A DNA stretch of 64,000 bases from Pratylenchus scribneri (taxonomy: Eukaryota > Nematoda > Chromadorea > Rhabditida > Pratylenchidae): the NCBI GenBank assembly GCA_030063045.1, contig JAQSEB010000031.1, positions 1,612,001 to 1,676,000 on the forward strand, given 5' to 3'. Positions 47,353 to 63,334 of this stretch are shown here, in pieces (positions within the stretch are counted from its first letter, which is position 1; every line of letters starts with the position of its first letter). The notes beneath the pieces were generated by a model. That model was not told the DNA's origin and made no database searches. It saw nothing but the letters and a program-made list of their open reading frames with translations. The position numbers were made by a program, and so were the translations under genes.

Positions 47353-50239
47353 GATTTAAAATCATAAATAAAGGCAAATCCCCATTTTAATACCAGCGAG
47401 ATGAAATAGATCCATTTAAAATAAAAAATGCCTCCGGGAGTCATCATTTATCAATACAGTATTTACATTACAAGCAATACAAAGGAAGGGAGGAATGAAT
47501 TTTGATTTATGTTAATTTATTTTTATCCAGTATCCACCATTTTTATTCCATTTAATAAGCATTGAATTTATTTAATTTTCCAGCACAAAAATGTAGGAAA
47601 AAAACACTGCTTAAAAGTGCATTAATAATCCTTTTATTCGTCAGAAAAGTATTTGTGAAAATCCCACAATTTTTTGACGTTTGTCTTCATTTTTTGTGAG
47701 TTATTTATCCGATGCATTTCATGGGCACAGTGGCCGGTGTTTTCACTGTTATCCCAATGTTCGGCTTTATATCCCTCCCGTCGCACTCCCAACTATCCTT
47801 TCGGCCCAATATTCGTCTATTTGCCTCACAAACAATTTTGTTTTTCAGCAATTACGTCTTTTTTCCTGTATTCGTCGGGAAAACAAAAAATAGAATGGGG
47901 AATGAGAGGCGAGAATGGGGGATTCCTCTTCCAGCCAGCCGCCCATGGAGGAATAGATGAGTGGAAAAAAAGAGTGGGAAGGGTGGCCGTAAAAAACAGC
48001 CATGAATTGGGGTAGGGGAATGGATTGGCCATGGCCAAAGGGATTTTGCCACTTCATCCAGTCGACATGTTGCCCTTTTTTCTACTCATCATTTTATTTT
48101 TTGCATGGGACACGGTGACAAATGTTTCAACAAAGTGGCCCATCCCATCAACTTCAAAATGCACTTTTAGGAATGAATTCAGCTGCCAGCTGGATGAATG
48201 GCTGGACGGGGATGGGGGCAATGTTTGCGCAGTTGTAAATCAAATTCACATTCATTAAATATGGTTGCCGTAACCATAACACACCAACAGCCATATAAGT
48301 ACAGCAATAATCCCATTGGAAAGGGATAAGTCCAATCCCATCAAAATTTCAAACTATTCCTCCATCGTCCTTTTTAATTGAAATATTTTCCTTTTTTTCG
48401 TCCATTGGTTTGTTTAGCTCGATTCCCCAAAAAACCTAATAGACCGGAAATGAATGCGCCATTGGGGGCAGCTTATTACGCATTTGTGTGGTATTGAGGC
48501 ATTTGAATACTGTTGGGCCACATTTCTCGCTTACTCTCGACAGTCCTCTAATATATTCGCCGCGCGAACATGGATGAAGCCACAAAAAGCTGCTTAAATT
48601 CCATATTTTGTTTCCGCTCCATTCTCCCTTATACTTCAATTTATCTTTTCCATATTCCCATTCCCACTCTCCACCACTTGTTTACGCCAGCGGGGACGGC
48701 GGCGGGTGTCTGCAATGCTCCGACGACTGACCTAGAAAAAAGTGGTGGAGGGCGAAAAGGGCCTTTTGATGGTTGGGCAAGAACCTTTGAGAGAAAATGG
48801 GGACGAAATGTGCGGGTGTTACGGGAGAAAGAGGGAGTCCGCTCGCCCGAACATAAAAAAATAACCCCGCGAGCGGTCGGCTGGCAGATACGGGGTGGCT
48901 TTTCCTCTTCATTCGCTCCTCCTTGTTTGTCGTCCTTGCTCCACCCTTTTGGCTATTGCTAGAAAACATCATCATCAAAGAGGGGTGAGACGATGGATGG
49001 TGGCCGTTAAGGAGAACATATACTGTTATTATTATTATTCCTTTTGGATCGCCTCACAGTCACAGACAAACAACGACATATGAGACAAAATGCGTTCCAT
49101 ATCGCAATTTTTGTTAATGAATGACTTGAGAAGTTAGAACCTCGGGATTGACCCTTTTTGCGCATTGCACGGCTAATATAATAAATAACATCACTTAATC
49201 CACCATATAGGGCTTCCATTACATAAGTTTACATTACATAAGTTTACAGAGAAATAATTATAGAGGATTCGAATCAAAAATTGGGTTTTCATTTTTTTAA
49301 TTAGTCCATTCCAAATTCCCTTCAGACCATTTGTGGATTCAACTGCTGGCGAAAGGATGTCCAAAAAGGGCAAAATGAAAAAGCCCTTTCATTTTCTGAG
49401 TAATATATACTATTGTCCCCCAATAAATTCATTTATAATTCATAAGTTTTACAGAAGACAGGCGAAAAGAACCATCTCACCTTGTTTCTTATCATGTGAA
49501 ACGAATTTGACTGACTAAGCATTCCATTGTTCCTCTTATAATCTATCTGTACCGATGCCGATAGCAAATTCCCGATCAAATTTCTATTAAATGAATAAGT
49601 CTTGAATAAGTCTATATTTCTAATCATAAATAGATCCAATAAATGTTATGAAAATCGAAGGAAAATCGGCAATTCTTCTTTCGATGACTACGATAGATTT
49701 AAGTTTATCCCGGTACTTATTTGAATTAATTTTGGCATTGGCTTTATTTCATTTATGGATAAAATGACTCGCGGCACGTTAGCGTTACGCATACGCAGAT
49801 TGCGCAAGGAAAAGTTTCTTTTTTGGCCAAGTTTTAAGTTTCGTTTTTATTGAATCAGATTTTTCCATATGGATTGGATAAAAATAAATGCTTTATTTTT
49901 AATTTAAAAGTAAACTACTAAATGAATTATAAATATTTTAGTCCGTCCCAATTCCTTCTAGTTCCCATTCCATGAATGAAGCCAATAAGACCGATAACAG
50001 CAGTCTTGCGCTTATTTATTATATTCTTATTCCAGACAAACCGCAACCACACACCAAGCAATAATAATAATATTATTCATCCTCCCTATTCACAACCTTC
50101 GTCGTCCAGTCAACACTAATCCCTCTTCATCACTTCATAAAAACAAGACGGCAAAATCCAGGCCAAGAAGCAAATACATAAACGACTTCATCAACGGCAC
50201 AAACAACACCAAAAATAATATTAAAACTGACCGAAAGTG
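47353..50239. other. Long intergenic region upstream of AKT
   Basis: AT-rich at the edges and GC-richer at 48540-48960. One possible small secreted ORF is listed separately (48067-48258). A 16-bp direct repeat CATTACATAAGTTTAC occurs twice at about 49218-49250. Just before AKT (50040-50235) there is a CA-rich leader-like stretch. Nothing else is recognised. Confidence 0.45.
48067..48258 (+). CDS. Possible 63-residue secreted peptide
   Basis: Single open frame starting MLPFFLLIILFFAWD, a signal-peptide-like hydrophobic run. About 48 hydrophilic residues follow with three Cys (STSKCTFRNEF, SCQLDEW, GGNVCAVV). I know no homologue. There is no independent sign of splicing or expression, and an upstream in-frame Met exists at 48025. 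It could be chance or a small effector/secretory gene. Confidence 0.25.
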   Translation: MLPFFLLIILFFAWDTVTNVSTKWPIPSTSKCTFRNEFSCQLDEWLDGDGGNVCAVVNQIHIH

Positions 50240-53760
<3,521 letters not shown>

Positions 53761-54108
53761 ACGAGTTGAAGAATTGGATTTAATTTAATTTGAATATTTT
53801 GTTCATTTTGAGCATATTTTAATAATCCCCGGTCACCATTTCCTTCAAATAGTTCAATTCTCCCACAAATGAAACTGTCCATTCATCCATTCTTTATCCT
53901 TTTATTGTTCCTTCCTTCCTTTTCCAACATTCTCATTTTCATTTCCTTTTTTCCTTTCCACAAAATTCTTCGCCCCTATCCAACAAAGGAAACTGGTCTT
54001 TGTTTTATCTCCTCTCCTCTAGCAAAACTCAATTTTGCTGATAAAATTAAATAAATTTTTCTATTTGAAATTTTGTACAAATAAATTGGCAATTGGTTTT
54101 GGTTTTAT
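53761..54108. other. Convergent 3' intergenic region (AKT / SLC35A)
   Basis: No gene is seen. It contains the 3' ends of the plus-strand AKT and the minus-strand SLC35A genes. AT-rich, with AATAAA-like signals on both strands (AAATAAAT near 54080). Confidence 0.5.
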
Positions 54109-55530
54109 TCAATCTCCTCCCACTTCTTCCTTTTGCAATTTTGCCGGAAAAAGGCTGTACAAAAACATTGCCCCGAGCACTAATCCCGTTCCTATGGCAA
54201 AAAGCCAGCCAAGGGATGAGCCAAAAAGGGCCCAGGAAAGAAGGCTGATGCCAAGAACGGCCACAGAATTGGCAAAAGCCTTTAAAATATCTAAAAATGG
54301 TGTCATTATTAAAATAATAATTGATAAATTACTGTCTCCATATCGAATGACCATGGCGACGAGGAGACCACCCAGAACTTAATGGAATTAATATTGAATA
54401 AATGAATAAAAAAAAGGAGGAGCTAACCCTGGATGAGAACGACTGCCCAAACCAAAATGTCAAAACCAACCAACGGTCCATGTTCACGAATTTGGCGGAA
54501 ATCTTTGAGCTAAAATGGTCGGCGTTTAAATGACTAAATCCCCCGCATTTGACCAAAACAATGACCAATCCAATGTGGGAAGAGAGGAAACAAAGTTGGA
54601 AATTGCGAAGCCACAACGAATTGCCGGGTGTTTTCACAATCATTTCCAAATAGACACCAGCATAACCAGAAAGGACGCAAGCACCAAGAACAGCACCGAA
54701 TCCTACCCAGAAATTCTCTTGGTGACCAAAATGATTTGGCATATTTGAAGGAATGGAGGATTCATTGCTAGTTTTATTGGCCAAATTATGGGCAATTTTG
54801 GTAAGGCCAATGGCCTCCTCCGTGGTTGCCGTCCATTTGGCACTCTGATGAGGGAATAAATTATGGCCAGAATGGGAAAAGGCTGACCAATTCGACCATG
54901 GCCACTCCACCAATCAAAATGCAAAGGGCCAACCATTGGATTGGGGAAAGGCGCCTTTTGAGCATTAGGACGAGGAAAACGGCAGTGGCCAATATTTTAA
55001 GCTGATAGGATACTGTGAAAGTGGCAGCATCCAAATTGTCAATTGCCTTGGAGGAAAATTTATTAAAAGAAAGGAATTGATAAATGAATGGACCACAAAA
55101 AGAAGGAAATTTTTTAGGGTGTAGGCAAGGGCCGGCAAAAGCATTTGAAGGCATTTGGCCGGTTCCAACAAATTTCCAATGCTAGATTTGGGTTTGGCCA
55201 AGAGGAGGAAAAGAAGGAAGGAGGAAATGGCTTCTAAAGCCTCCTTCAGGAAAACGGCAACCGTTTTGATGAATGGAGCCTGTTGGGATCGAGTTGAGGC
55301 ATGCCGGGTCAACAAAACTTGGCAAATATATTGGCAAACCATCAACGAGAGGGAGGCATATCGAAGGGCCAATTCTGCTTATTAGGGAAAATGAATTCAC
55401 GGAATTATTAAAAAATAAGCCAATGCTGATTATTAAAGTGTGGATTATATCGCTCTTGGATCTTTTCTTTCCTATATTCAATTGAATGTTCATTTAGATT
55501 ACCAATTCTGTTGGTGTTTTGCACTTCCAT
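54109..55530 (-). CDS. Nucleotide-sugar transporter (SLC35A, UDP-galactose type)
   Basis: Golgi antiporter that brings UDP-sugars into the lumen in exchange for UMP, with about 10 helices. The start MEVQNTNRIE joins in phase to LALRYASLSLMVCQ after an intron of about 120 bp. Further landmarks are AVFLKEALEAISSFLLFLLL, KCLQMLLPALAYTLKN, AIDNLDAATFTVSYQLKILA, LMLKRRLSPIQWLALCILIGG, GFGAVLGACVLSGYAGVYLE and VLGGLLVAMVIRYGD. These are the SLC35A2/A3 hallmarks. The last exons end at LFPAKLQKEEVGGD. Six to seven exons; length about 330-350 residues fits. The UDP-galactose versus UDP-GlcNAc preference cannot be read off. Confidence 0.92.
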
Positions 55531-56376
55531 TTCTTTCCCTTTGTCCCTTCCCAATTCCTCATGTGCCGGCACAACAGCTGCCGAATTTGCTGTATTTGGC
55601 TGATCAGATCAACATTGCCAAATAATTTTGTGGCTGAAGTTCGCCTTTCGGTGATGGCCAAATTCCTTTGGGGCATATCTGCTGGTGGCAAATTGGAATT
55701 GGAAGGATGAATCATTTTTATTGTTTGGGAATTGATCAAAATTTGATCAGACTAATTTGGCGAATGGGAAGAGGAAATTTGCGCGGAGTAATCAATGGAA
55801 ACACTGGGGAGGGAAAGAATGGAAAATGGAAGGAAATAATAAATTGGATTTCACCAATGAAATATTCAAAATATTCGCTGAATTGCCTTGGATCATAAAG
55901 TCGATATTAAAATTTCCATTAATGTCAAGAAAGAATGACTTTGTCCCAATTTTTGTCCTTTTCTGTCTTTGCTATGGAAAAGAGGAGTTCTGAACAAATA
56001 AAACTTTTGTTGGAATTTAGGCTGGCGAAGACTATGGACCAAAAATTCTTTGCTTCTCATTTGAAAACCAGCAAAAATGTCATCAATTTGTAAACGAGAA
56101 TTCAATCATCCATCAGCAGAGGAGGGCAAAAAATATAATTTGGATGGGAAAAAGGCAGACAATTATCAAATATCATTTTATTTTTACCAAAAACAATAAT
56201 TTTGGTTGGAATTTGTGAAATTAAAAACCAATCAAAAATTGAAACAACCTCCATTTAACGGCCTTTCATTCAACTAAAATGCATAACAATAAAATGTCAA
56301 AGGTTGAAGATGGAAAATATTTAGAAAATCAGTAAAAAATCACAAATTAAAGAGGAAAACTTTAATCAGCAGCAAA
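55531..56376. other. Intergenic region upstream of SLC35A
   Basis: Includes the SLC35A promoter. Open frames at 55668-55993 are not supported by a family match or splice structure. Becomes AT-rich toward the 32-bp satellite. Confidence 0.45.
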
Positions 56377-57044
56377 TTAGAATTTACAATCGCAATTACA
56401 ATTACAACTTAGAATTTACAATTACAATCGCAATTACAACTTAGAATTTACAATCGCAATTACAATTACAACTTAGAATTTACAATCGCAATTACAATTA
56501 CAACTTAGAATTTACAATCGCAATTACAATTACAACTTAGAATTTACAATTACAATCGCAATTACAACTTAGAATTTACAATCGCAATTACAATTACAAC
56601 TTAGAATTTACAATCGCAATTACAATTACAACTTAGAATTTACAATCGCAATTACAATTACAACTTAGAATTTACAATCGCAATTACAATTACAACTTAG
56701 AATTTACAATCGCAATTACAATTACAACTTAGAATTTACAATCGCAATTACAATTACAACTTAGAATTACAATTACAATTACAACTTAGAATTTACAATC
56801 GCAATTACAATTACAACTTAGAATTTACAATCGCAATTACAATTACAACTTAGAATTTACAATCGCAATTACAATTACAACTTAGAATTTACAATTACAA
56901 TCGCAATTACAATTACAACTTAGAATTTACAATCGCAATTACAATTACAACTTAGAATTTTCAATTACAATTACAATTACAACTTAGAATTTACAATCGC
57001 AATTACAATTACAACTTAGAATTTACAATCGCAATTACAAATTA
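56377..57044. repeat. 32-bp tandem satellite, about 21 copies
   Basis: Units start TTAGAATTTACAATCGCAAT and end TACAATTACAAC. A few units lack six bases or carry an additional ACAATT. Copies are nearly identical in the middle of the array, which suggests recent homogenisation. The ACAATTACAA core is the reverse complement of the TTGTAATTGT core of the satellite at 46564. Confidence 0.97.
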
Positions 57045-57658
57045 TATTTTATAAATACATTTTCGCCTGTTTACTAAACAAATCCACCTATTTCGCGAAC
57101 ATTTTCTCGATTATCGTATTCTTCTTTGTATCCACCAATTCCCCTTTTCTCCCATTTAGATGAAGTTTGCCTCAGGCATTTGCCATGGAAGGAAAAAAAC
57201 GAATGAACGGAATCGAGCAACGACAATTTATCATGGGAATTTGAATTTGTGGAAACAAATTCAAAAAGACACGGACAATGAACCAGACGCAACACAAAAA
57301 AACATTTAAAACAAACGGCAATTGTTTAATGGTGTGGCGCAATATTCGTGAATAATTTATTAAAAACAATCAATTTAATTGAATTGAAATGCACTATAAA
57401 CAAAAAAAAGTTTATTTCCTTGTTTTATTAAAAGGAAAATTGGGATTGTTGGCACATTCACTGCTATTCCATTCTTCAAAAAATGCTAATTCGTTAAATT
57501 TAACCAGAAATTTTCCAATTTAAGGTAAACTTTTCCTTTGGCTTGGTTGTTGAATTAGATGATGATTATTTATTTATTGGTCATCATAAAATAATAAGCT
57601 ATAGTAACGAAATAAATGTGAATTTTGGCATCATCCCACTCTCATTCACCAGTCTTCA
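57045..57658. other. Intergenic region between satellite and peptide gene
   Basis: AT-rich; a minus-strand open frame (57074-57295) has no recognisable feature. It contains the 3' flank of the minus-strand peptide gene. Confidence 0.45.
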
Positions 57659-57970
57659 TTAGAAGAGGACATTTCCAAGAAGTACCGCATTCCTTCTGGC
57701 CCATCCCCTGACAATAGTTGGCTGCAAATCCCGAATGCTCATCAAGGTGGCCCTTTTCAAAGGAGGGGGTCGAATCAACTTCCTCACACGGGGCTGATCA
57801 GAAAGGACATAGCCAGCTGTCATGTCCTCTCCAACAACCTATCAAAATTTTTCAAGTGGCCTAAAAGCCCTTTATTCATTCACCTGTGGCCAGTTATTAT
57901 CCATTCCAAATTCCAACGGGAAAACGCAGTTGCAATTGGCAAGCAAAAGGCCAATGAGCAAAAATTGGGC
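57659..57970 (-). CDS. Small secreted protein, candidate peptide precursor (start uncertain)
   Basis: Two exons joined at a good GT-AG intron (57839-57883). Exon A (57884-57970) encodes NFLLIGLLLANCNCVFPLEF, a signal-peptide core, then GMDNNWPQ. Exon B (57659-57838) encodes 59 residues from VVGEDMTAGYVLSDQ to a stop, with dibasic sites in PPPLKRATLM and RGWARRNAVL. This is the layout of a neuropeptide or small secreted-effector precursor, but the sequence is not one I know. No in-frame ATG lies directly before the hydrophobic run. Exon A seems to begin after an acceptor (TTTTTAG), so a short first exon further right (for example near 58080) must supply the start. A base error in the A-run at 57960-57965 is the other explanation. 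Confidence 0.55.
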
Positions 57971-58004
57971 TAAAAATTGAATTTTTGCAGAGGAGGAGGA
58001 CATT

Positions 58005-59385
58005 TTTTGGAATGTTTTTGTGCAAATTGCAGAACAGAAAAAATGGACGAGACTGGTTGGTTGGATGGATATTTTGAACAGAACATTGGCCCCTTTTTAT
58101 GGGGCCTTTTTGGGAGGAAAACCCATAGAAGAGATGAAGTGGGCCAAAAGGGGAGGTTACTATTTTTTGGGGGAAGTTAATTAGTCGGATGAATGCAACA
58201 AAGGGGAATATGATGGCACAACAAAAAAGTGCGTCAATAGACTGCCCGCCCACCTTGCAGTAGGAGACAACAAATTCTGGGGGCAATTCATAAAGGGGAA
58301 TGAATAAATTCTGTTTTTGAGCATCAAAAACAAAAATAACCCAACCCCGCAATCCTCTTAAATTGTCTCAATTTTAAAATTGACGTTAAATGCCATCAAT
58401 TATGCCGTCATCGAATTATATAATTTTATCAGGAAGAACATCACAAATTTCAGTGAAAAGGGCAAAAAAGGCGAATATCGAAATAGTATTAGAGATATTA
58501 CAGATAATTTTATTTGTGGATTTTGAATTGTATTGAATGAATGAATGGATTAGATGATGGTGAAGGCTGGAGGTCCATAAGAGTGAAGAATCGCCAAAGG
58601 GTCAATCAAAAGTTGGTCATGGAAAATGGTTGTTAAAATGTTAAAAAAGCTAGCATAAAATTCGGAATAGGAATTGGCTATCGTGGAAATAAAAATACCA
58701 GAATATTGAGAGTATTTTTTTGGCAAAAATGGATGGAAAATGTCAATTTAATTGAGAATCGCCATATTGCCCTGGGCTTCAAATGAATTTGTATGCAAAT
58801 GGCCAAGCCAATATTTGTTGAGGATACGATAAACAGTATAAATTATAGATTAATAATGCTCATTCATAATTTAGATTGGGATCACTAGCAAATTTTTGGG
58901 GTTTTTTATGGTTTTGCTTGGATTAATTAGCTGAGGATGGTTTGGGATGGAGGGATTCAGGCAAAATTGACTTAAATGGATGGAGTGGATTTATTTTAGA
59001 TAATTGGCAATATGAATTATCAAATGAGGCGGTGTTGGCACGGATAAATATCAAAATAATAATAATAAGGTGTTGTTTCGAATTCATTGGGTTTTAAGAG
59101 AGAAAATGGCAAATTGAAAATGGTGGCGATAAAACAATTTGTTCAATTTATTAATTAAAATTTGAGGGCACAAACAAAAAAGTGTTAAAGAGTGTACCGT
59201 GTGCAAAAATGAAGAACCTGCCAATAAATAAAATGTGAGAATGCACGACGAGTTTGTTTGGAGATTATGTGAATTTGGGTGGGTGGGGAAGGGGAATTGG
59301 TTGAATCTTTGGAAGGAATGGACGGAAAAAGTGTTAATAGCTTGATTATTTGTTAATCAATTCTTTCTTCAATTTCTTCTTTTCG
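58005..59385. other. Intergenic region between peptide gene and Staufen
   Basis: AT-rich, no exon recognised. The left end should hold the first exon or promoter of the peptide gene; the right end is the Staufen 3' flank. Confidence 0.45.
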
Positions 59386-62300
59386 TCACAATTTGCTCAA
59401 TGAATTCTGAATAGCGTTGAATGCCGCATCGTTGTGTGCATCAGCTTCGGTTGACCCACTTCCATGGCAGACCTTTAAATTTGCATTATTTTTGGCTTAA
59501 ATTGAATTAAATTACAATTGGTTTTGCCAATCCAAGTGTAAGCAATGTGAAGCATTGTTCTTCATCGGTCGAATTTTTAGTCTGAATATAAAAATTCCAT
59601 TATAAATGTAACCGAAACAAATTAACCTTTGGAAAATCGGAATAGGCCACACTGAATTTGAATTGTTTGGCCAAATATTCGAGGAATTGTTTTGCGCCTA
59701 ATATTGCTAATTTCTCCTCTTCTTGTTCATACAATTTGGGTTGATTTGAACAATTTGGCAACATTTTATAATTTGGGACAGCGATGGAATTTGGAATTAA
59801 TGGAGGAGAAACTGAATGAAATAAAACACAATTTATTTTTTTAAACTCACCAATTGGCAGCAAAAATGAATTTGTGAGCATTTGATTTTTTAATGGAGTA
59901 AAAGTGGGCAAATTGTTAATCAGCGAAGTTGGAGATGTGGCAGATTGGTTCATTGCCAATGTTGTTGATTTTGTATCATCGTTCGCTTCATCCACCCATT
60001 CCACTAATCCATTTGACCATTCATTCTTTTTCAGTTCCACAAATCCCCTCTTCTCCTTCTCTGAATTTGGCCATTGCAAAAAATGTTTGGCCATTTCCGT
60101 CAATTTTTTCTGCTCCTCCGCATTGAGTATTCTTTGGGAATCGCGACTTCTTCTCTTCAATTTTCCTCCAAGATCCGATTTTAATGGTGCAATTGAGGCG
60201 GACGGGTAGTTTGAATCCTCTGGTGGAGGGCATGCACTCACCTAAATGTAATTATAATTTGATGATTGATCTTGATCAGTTACATTTACATTGTTAATTT
60301 TTCTATTAATATTATTGAGTGCCCTTTCCCATACACTTACTTGTTCACTGAATGTGACTCGACGGCGTTGGGAACGAATTGGTTGGATTGAGCGATCATC
60401 GCCACTTTCTTGAGGAGGCGAAGGACTGCTGGCCAGATGAGGAGATGATGAATCTTCATTTTCGGGTGAATGTTCTGCACTCATTGTTCCATTGGATGGA
60501 CTACAGATGGCCATTTCCCAGTGTTCCTCCACTTCTTGCCGTAATGCTTGTTCCACATCGGCGAATGTCTCCAATGGTTCCTTTCCCTGTTTTTGTGAAC
60601 CATTCCATTCATTCTTCTCTTCTTTGGCCATTTCATTTGCATCGAAAAGGCCAATTTCCATGAATTCCATTCCTCCATCATTTTGTTGCTCATTCCTCTT
60701 CTTCAATAAACTTTTGCCTGGTTGCGGCATTGGCTGAACCAATATTTGTCAAATATTTAAAGGAAATATCCCAATTCCCAAACCAACCTTCACATAACCA
60801 ATTGTGGCTAACATCGCCTCTGCCGCTGCTCTTTTTGCCAATTTTTTGTTCGGTCCTGTTCCCTCCTTTTGCAAATCCAAGCATTCCACAGAAACAATAA
60901 ATTCCTTGTGGCGGTTTTGGCCTTGTTCCGCAACAAGTTTAAAAACCGGTTCACGTTCTTGTCGGATTTGCATCACTTGAATTAAACGTGAAATGGGGTT
61001 AATATGATGACCGTAACTCGGGTCCATTTTCTGGAAAATATAAATTATTTTAATTTTGAATTTATTTATTTTTACTTTGTCTTTTATGATTGTTTTTCGT
61101 TTGCCATTTCCGCCAATTTCCTTTGCATTCGCCGGTCCATTTCCTCCCCTATATGCCCGTTGTTGGCTAATTCCACTGCCATTTTGACGAATTATTTGGG
61201 CGGCCAGTTGAATTGGATCATTGTCCACTATGTTTCGAATTTGTTCCAATAATTGTTGGCAAGCGGCCTGCTTCGCCGCCTTTTTGCTTGGCCCCTGTCC
61301 TTCGGCCACATATTCCTTCTCTTTTGCATTTTGTGATGTGCCCAATCCAAAAGAAGGTGTGCTAAGTCGGCATCGGAGTGTATAAACTCGATTATGTGGT
61401 TCACCGGTCTCGGCCAGCACTTCGAATTCAATATTCTAAAAATATTAAAATATATTCAATTATAATTAATTAAACCATTCTTAGCCGAAGTGCGCATTCA
61501 TGAATTTGTGATACAACTGATTTTGTCTTCCTCCTCGGTGGTCGTTGTCCCCTCTCATCCAGCTGGTTCAATTCATTTTGATTTGCAATTTCTTTTTCCT
61601 CATTATTTTCTCCTATAAAAATATTATATATTATTCCAGTCCATTTCCATTTCTAACCTTCTTCTTCTTCCTTCCCACCACTTTCTGGAGTAGATAAAGG
61701 TGATGATTCACTGTCCAATGTGGGCGGTGATGAATTATGGACTGATTGAGGACTGGACAATTCGAATTTGCTTTGTTCCTGTTTATTACCCTCTTCCAAT
61801 GAAATTCGTTGGCCAATTGTTGTTGAATTCTCTGCATTTCGTTTATATCGCTCTAATTCTGGTTTAATATGGGCTAATGCTAAAGTTGCGGCCTAAAATT
61901 CAAAATTAATAATTCAATTTTATTTACTATTTTTGGCTTACCCTTTGTTTAGCAATTTGAAGGTTTGGAGCCGTTGCAATATGTTGTGAACCATCCTGAC
62001 TAAGCGTAATTGTTACTTTGTAGCTGATATTTTGCATTTGAATTGAACTCATTTCCATGGGCATATTTGAGGTTGATTGCGAATAATTGGGCAATAAAAT
62101 GGGCTAAATTATTGAATTGCCGAATATTAATGTTTAGATATTACATTGATTGGAAGCGAAAGGCAATTTTGGAGCAAAGGCAAACCCTTCGAATTGTCCG
62201 CAAATTGATTAAATTGGAGTTGAGGGAGTGTTGGCGAATGTGTTGCGAATCCATTGATTGTTGGTGGACAAGAAATCATGGCCAAATCCAAAATTGAGTT

Positions 62301-63334
62301 TAATCGTTTATTGGGCGAAATTTGAAGTTGAGGATGGGCAGCAGCTTGAATTGGATTTGGATGAGTGAATAAAGCCGTCGGTGGAGCATAACAAAATTGT
62401 TGATTGGCAGGATATGGAGTAGGAAAACCAGGCAATATCCTGCATTAATGATTGATTCATTTTTATAATTATTTTATAATATTCTTACGACAAATTAGGC
62501 ATCGGTTTGATTGGAGTGGTGGTTGATGATGATGATGAGTGGCCAGAGCGAATTAATTCCTCTTTATATCGCACATTTATTCCAATTTGGGCACTGACTA
62601 TGTTCAGCAATAAAATTGGATTACTAGGCTCATCTTTCTTTCCTGGGCGCCGACCATTCCGCATTTGTGGTGGTTTTGAAAGAGTTGTCGAATCAAGAGC
62701 GAATTGGGCAGCTGCCTGCTGGGCCTTTTTAATCGATGGGCCACTGCCTTCAAATTCTTGGCCATGGCATAGGACTAATTTGACGGTAAACTTCTTTTTA
62801 TGAGCTGGTCCACTTTCATCCAACAAAACATACTCATGGCGAAGCTGAATGAATTAATAATAAATTTTATTGCTGCATTTTTCAATACCTTATTATAACG
62901 TGCTAATTCAGCTATTCGGCACATTGGCGTTTTTTCATTTGATTCTTTCCATTGTGAATAATTGTAAACATGTTTGCTAGCTGCCGGCTCAATTTGTCCC
63001 TTTCCGCACCAAATTTGTGGATGTTGTTGTTGCTTTTGCGAACATTTTTCAGTTGGATTGACTGCAATCGGATGTGGGGAACTGCGACCACTTCGTAATG
63101 ATGATGATGAAATTTGCTGATTAGCACCAAAATTGTTAGGTTGAGGCTAAAATTGGATATTTTTTAAATGGCTAATATTAATAAAACCGAGTATTGGCGA
63201 TTGTGCTGCAATGCTGGGATTTTATTTGATTCGTAAATGGGAAAATGTTGTTGAAGATTTTGCATAGGAATGGCAATTTTTTGGACGAGAAGAGATTGTG
63301 GCCTCTGTGATTGTGGCATAGTTCTGCTATTCAT
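59386..63334 (-). CDS. stau-1: Staufen double-stranded RNA-binding protein
   Basis: Cytoplasmic dsRNA-binding protein of mRNA localisation and decay. It begins MNSRTMPQSQRPQSLLVQK in a Gln/Asn-rich leader, and several dsRBD units follow. Unit 1 (about 62690-62960): MCRIAELARYNKLRHEYVLL, FTVKLVLCHGQEFEGSGPSI, KKAQQAAAQFAL. The next (about 61860-62040, KVTITLSQDGSQHIATAPNL) is degenerate. The one at 61240-61500 has YVAEGQGPSKKAAKQAACQQ. The one at 60800-61030 has DPSYGHHINPISRLIQVMQI and GTGPNKKLAKRAAAEAMLAT, the conserved Staufen block with PxSxL. A C-terminal unit VCHGSGSTEADAHNDAAFNA matches the Staufen C-terminal dsRBD. Between the last two is a Ser/Glu-rich region with RRRVTFSEQV. About 12 exons. 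Confidence 0.93.
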
